In this document: positions 61,614 to 64,000 of the stretch, piece after piece
Numbering within the stretch: position 1 is the first letter of the stretch
Layout: the number at the start of each line of letters is the position of its first letter
Assembly (NCBI RefSeq): GCF_040289485.1
Contig: NZ_PSLG01000004.1
Location: 1-64,000, forward strand
Length of the DNA stretch: 64,000 nucleotides
Source of the DNA: Thermoflexus sp040289485
GTDB taxonomy: Bacteria > Chloroflexota > Anaerolineae > Thermoflexales > Thermoflexaceae
Direction: 5' to 3'
Made by a program: the position numbers and the translations under genes
Notes under the pieces: generated by a model
Told to the model about the DNA's origin: nothing
The model's input: the letters and a program-made list of their open reading frames with translations, nothing else
The model's database searches: none

Positions 61614-64000
61614 ATGGCCCGATTCTCCGTGCGTTTGCTGGTGACCATCGGCCTGGGCATCGGGGCCCTCGGCGTCCTGCGGTTGGGCATGGGGACGGCG
61701 GGCCCGGGGCGGGCCGCCACGACCCAGGTGTGGATCGTCGCCGTCCACCCGGACGGCGTGTTCACTGGGGAGCCGGACGAGGCGGTCCGCCTGTTCGCGG
61801 CGGGGCCAGATCCGGTCGACGTGAGCGGGTGGACGCTGCGGGATCGCTGGGCCGGGACGGGCGGCCTGCGCTTCCCCGCCGGCTTCACCCTCCCGCCGGG
61901 GGCTGCCATCTGGATCGCCCATCATGCCCTTTCTTTCACGATGGCTTTCGGCTATCCGCCGGACGCCGCGGTCTTCACCGATGGGCTGACCGCTGTGCGC
62001 CCTCTCAGCGGAACATGGCCGAGACTCGCCAACGCGGGGGGTGAGGTGGTGCTACGGGACAGCACAGGGGGCCTGGTGGACGCTGTGATCTACGGGGACG
62101 GTTACACCGAGACCCTGGGATGGCATGGATCCTTCGTCCGGCCCTATGGGATCGCCGGCGCGCGGCGCGAGGGCCGCCTGTTGATCCGCCGCTGGGACCC
62201 GGCCTCCGGCCTGCCCATCGACACGGACACCGCGGGCGATTGGGCCACCGACGCAGCGGATCCGTGGATCGGACGCCGGATTCAATTTCCGGGATGGGCG
62301 CCGGAGCGTTACGGTGCCCCCTTCCGGATCAGCGGGACCCTTCCGATGACGCTGATGGTGGCCCCGGATCATGCCTTCGAGGCGGTCTCGTCCCTGTTGG
62401 AGATGGCCCGAACTTCGATCCGGGGGGAGGTTTTCACCTTTGAGCATCCTCGCCTGGCCGAGCGGCTGGCTGCGGCCGCCCGGCGGGGGGTCTCCGTCAC
62501 CCTGCTCCTGGAGGGAACGCCACCGGGGGGCCTCACCGATGACGGCCGCTACGCCTGTCGGCTCCTTCGGGAGGCCGGCGGCCGCTGCCTGACCATGCGC
62601 AATCGACCGGACGCGGATCCACCGGCCCTGCGGCGCTATGCCTACGCCCACGCCAAGTTCCTGGTGATCGATGACCGGTGGGTGCTGATCGGCACGGAGA
62701 ACTTGAGCCCCCGGGCGATGCCGGACGATCCCAAAGACGATGGAACAGAAGGCCAACGGGGAGTCATGGTGGCTTTTGAATCTCCCGAGGCCGCGGCGTT
62801 CCTGAGCGGCCTGTTCGCCTACGACACCGACCCTCGGTTCCGGGATGTGGCCCCGCTGATGGAGGATCCCCCGCCGACCTACACCCCACCCTTTACCCTG
62901 GGGGGCAGCGCCTACCCGGTTCGTTTCCCGGCGCCGATCCCCATCACCGCCGAAGAGGTAACCCTCATTGTGGGTCCCGAAGGGTTGCTGAACCTGGAAT
63001 CAGGGTGGTGGGGAATCGTGCGGCGGGCAGGCCCTGGGGATCTCCTGCTGGCCCAGCAACTGGCCGTCCCCTCCTGGTGGGGGCCGTCCTCCGCCGACCC
63101 GGCGACGGCCCCCGTGATCTCCCCCAACCTTTACCTCGCCTCCCTGATCGAGGCGGCGGGGCGCGGGGCCCACGTGCGGTTGCTGATGGATCGATTCTAT
63201 GACGATGCGGCGAGCCCGCGCAGCAACGCGGCGACAAAGGCCTATGTCGAGGCGCTGCAGGCCCTCAGCCCCGCCCTCTCCAGCACCCTGCAGGTCCGCC
63301 TGGGGAACCCGGGCGGGCGGGGATTGCACAACAAAATGAGCCTGTTGCGCCTGGGGGAGTCCAAATACGTGTTCATCGGTTCGGCCAACAGCACCGAGAC
63401 CTCTCACAAACTCAACCGGGAGATCGCGCTGCTCTTTCGCTCTGAAGACGGGTTTAACGTCTTGGCCGAACTGTTCCGGTTCGATTGGGAACTCTCGCAA
63501 CCCCGGCTGTATCTGCCGCTGGTGTTCCGGGATCACCGTCCGCCGCACTTGCTCCTCAGTGAGGTCATGGTCAACGCTCTTGGCTTGGATCCCAACGAAG
63601 AATGGGTGGAGATTTACAACCCGACGGGGACATGGATCGATCTCCGGGATTATCGCGTCGGGGATGCGGCGAACCCAGGAGATTACGAAGGCATGTATCG
63701 CTTTCCGATAGGGGCAGCCATCGGGCCCGGGCAGGTCATCGTGGTGGCGGTCTCTGCCCAGGCTTTTCAAAGCCGTTACGGGCGGCGTCCGTCCTTTGAA
63801 CTGGCGGGGACGGATCCGCTGGTTCCAGATATGGTGCCGGATCCCACATGGGGACGGGGGACCTGGAACTTGAACGACACCCAAGACGAGGTGGTGCTAC
63901 TGGGTCCCGACGGGGAAGTCGACCGCGTGGCGTGGGGAGCCGCCCCGCGTTGCCCGGCTCCTCCGCGGGGCCAAAGCCTGGAGCGCTTCCCGGCCTCCCG
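61614..64000 (+). CDS. secreted lamin-tail and phospholipase D-like protein (partial, runs off right edge)
   Basis: The frame from ATG 61614 stays open to the window end (795 codons). An N-terminal signal/anchor segment (LLVTIGLGIGALGVLRLG) is followed by a lamin-tail domain (GEPDEAVRLFAAG...VDVSGWTLRD). Two PLD-like halves follow: the first has a complete HxKx4D motif HAKFLVIDD with IGTENLSP; the second has HNKMSLLR with GSANSTETS, where the expected D is R, so one half-site is degenerate. A second lamin-tail domain (LLSEVMVNA...EEWVEIYNPTGTWIDLRDYRVGD) starts near residue 650. It diverges from mutS. Probably an extracellular nuclease or lipase-like hydrolase; activity unproven. Confidence 0.75.
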   Translation, partial: MARFSVRLLVTIGLGIGALGVLRLGMGTAGPGRAATTQVWIVAVHPDGVFTGEPDEAVRLFAAGPDPVDVSGWTLRDRWAGTGGLRFPAGFTLPPGAAIWIAHHALSFTMAFGYPPDAAVFTDGLTAVRPLSGTWPRLANAGGEVVLRDSTGGLVDAVIYGDGYTETLGWHGSFVRPYGIAGARREGRLLIRRWDPASGLPIDTDTAGDWATDAADPWIGRRIQFPGWAPERYGAPFRISGTLPMTLMVAPDHAFEAVSSLLEMARTSIRGEVFTFEHPRLAERLAAAARRGVSVTLLLEGTPPGGLTDDGRYACRLLREAGGRCLTMRNRPDADPPALRRYAYAHAKFLVIDDRWVLIGTENLSPRAMPDDPKDDGTEGQRGVMVAFESPEAAAFLSGLFAYDTDPRFRDVAPLMEDPPPTYTPPFTLGGSAYPVRFPAPIPITAEEVTLIVGPEGLLNLESGWWGIVRRAGPGDLLLAQQLAVPSWWGPSSADPATAPVISPNLYLASLIEAAGRGAHVRLLMDRFYDDAASPRSNAATKAYVEALQALSPALSSTLQVRLGNPGGRGLHNKMSLLRLGESKYVFIGSANSTETSHKLNREIALLFRSEDGFNVLAELFRFDWELSQPRLYLPLVFRDHRPPHLLLSEVMVNALGLDPNEEWVEIYNPTGTWIDLRDYRVGDAANPGDYEGMYRFPIGAAIGPGQVIVVAVSAQAFQSRYGRRPSFELAGTDPLVPDMVPDPTWGRGTWNLNDTQDEVVLLGPDGEVDRVAWGAAPRCPAPPRGQSLERFPAS

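Overview
The window is very GC-rich and densely coding. It looks like chromosomal DNA of a thermophilic member of the Chloroflexota, possibly close to Thermoflexus or the Anaerolineae. This is an inference from gene content: a DUF2298 'Chlor_Arch_YYY' membrane protein next to an Agl23-type (TIGR03663-like) protein with an NHL propeller, a fused NuoCD, a second NuoM, a fused AtpF-AtpH, Rex, and Uma2 nucleases. No 16S rRNA gene or phage/IS element was seen, so the taxonomic call is moderate.

Layout. 0-4.4 kb (minus): hsp20-lon-receiver domain-secreted PPC-domain protein, the last running off the left edge. 4.5-6.2 kb (plus): csaA and a class III aminotransferase. 6.2-11.5 kb: CCA-adding/poly(A) polymerase family gene (minus), then tRNA-Val(CAC) with clear promoter and terminator, a C-terminal processing protease and a YfhO-like membrane protein (plus). 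11.6-19.5 kb (minus): an eight-gene run, iscX-nuoB-nuoCD-nuoI-mrp-glcF-radical SAM-ricT, in which nearly every product binds or handles Fe-S clusters. 19.6-23.7 kb: aldehyde dehydrogenase (minus) diverging from isocitrate dehydrogenase, a MOSC protein and rex (plus). 23.8-29.6 kb (minus): atpA-G-D-C and mreB. 29.7-35.7 kb (minus): two almost identical Uma2 genes, M42 aminopeptidase, Wzt-like ABC ATPase, and sucC/sucD with a decayed nucleotidyltransferase between them. 35.8-44.2 kb (minus): Agl23-NHL, a related membrane protein, a DUF2298 protein and a coiled-coil nuclease-like protein. 44.4-56.8 kb (minus): nuoA-H-J-K-L-M-M-N followed by atpZ-B-E-FH. 56.8-64 kb: a DUF3524-like glycosyltransferase (plus), an HD-domain protein and mutS (minus), and a secreted lamin-tail/phospholipase D-like protein running off the right edge (plus).

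How it fits together. The window encodes most of the proton-translocating machinery (complex I without NuoE/F/G, and the complete F1Fo ATP synthase), two TCA-cycle steps (icd, sucCD) and the redox sensor Rex. Complex I is split into a quinone-module Fe-S operon and a membrane-arm operon, and both have Rex-operator-like sequences at their 5' ends. The ATP synthase genes are also split into two blocks about 15 kb apart on the same strand. Unusual subunit features include a b-delta fusion lacking most of delta's N-terminal domain, a subunit a with a long N-terminal extension, an insertion in alpha, and an extra NuoM in which the central channel lysine is a threonine.

The most promising under-described items are the Fe-S/complex I operon bracketed by IscX and Mrp, the Lys-to-Thr NuoM, and the Agl23-NHL/DUF2298 envelope cluster.
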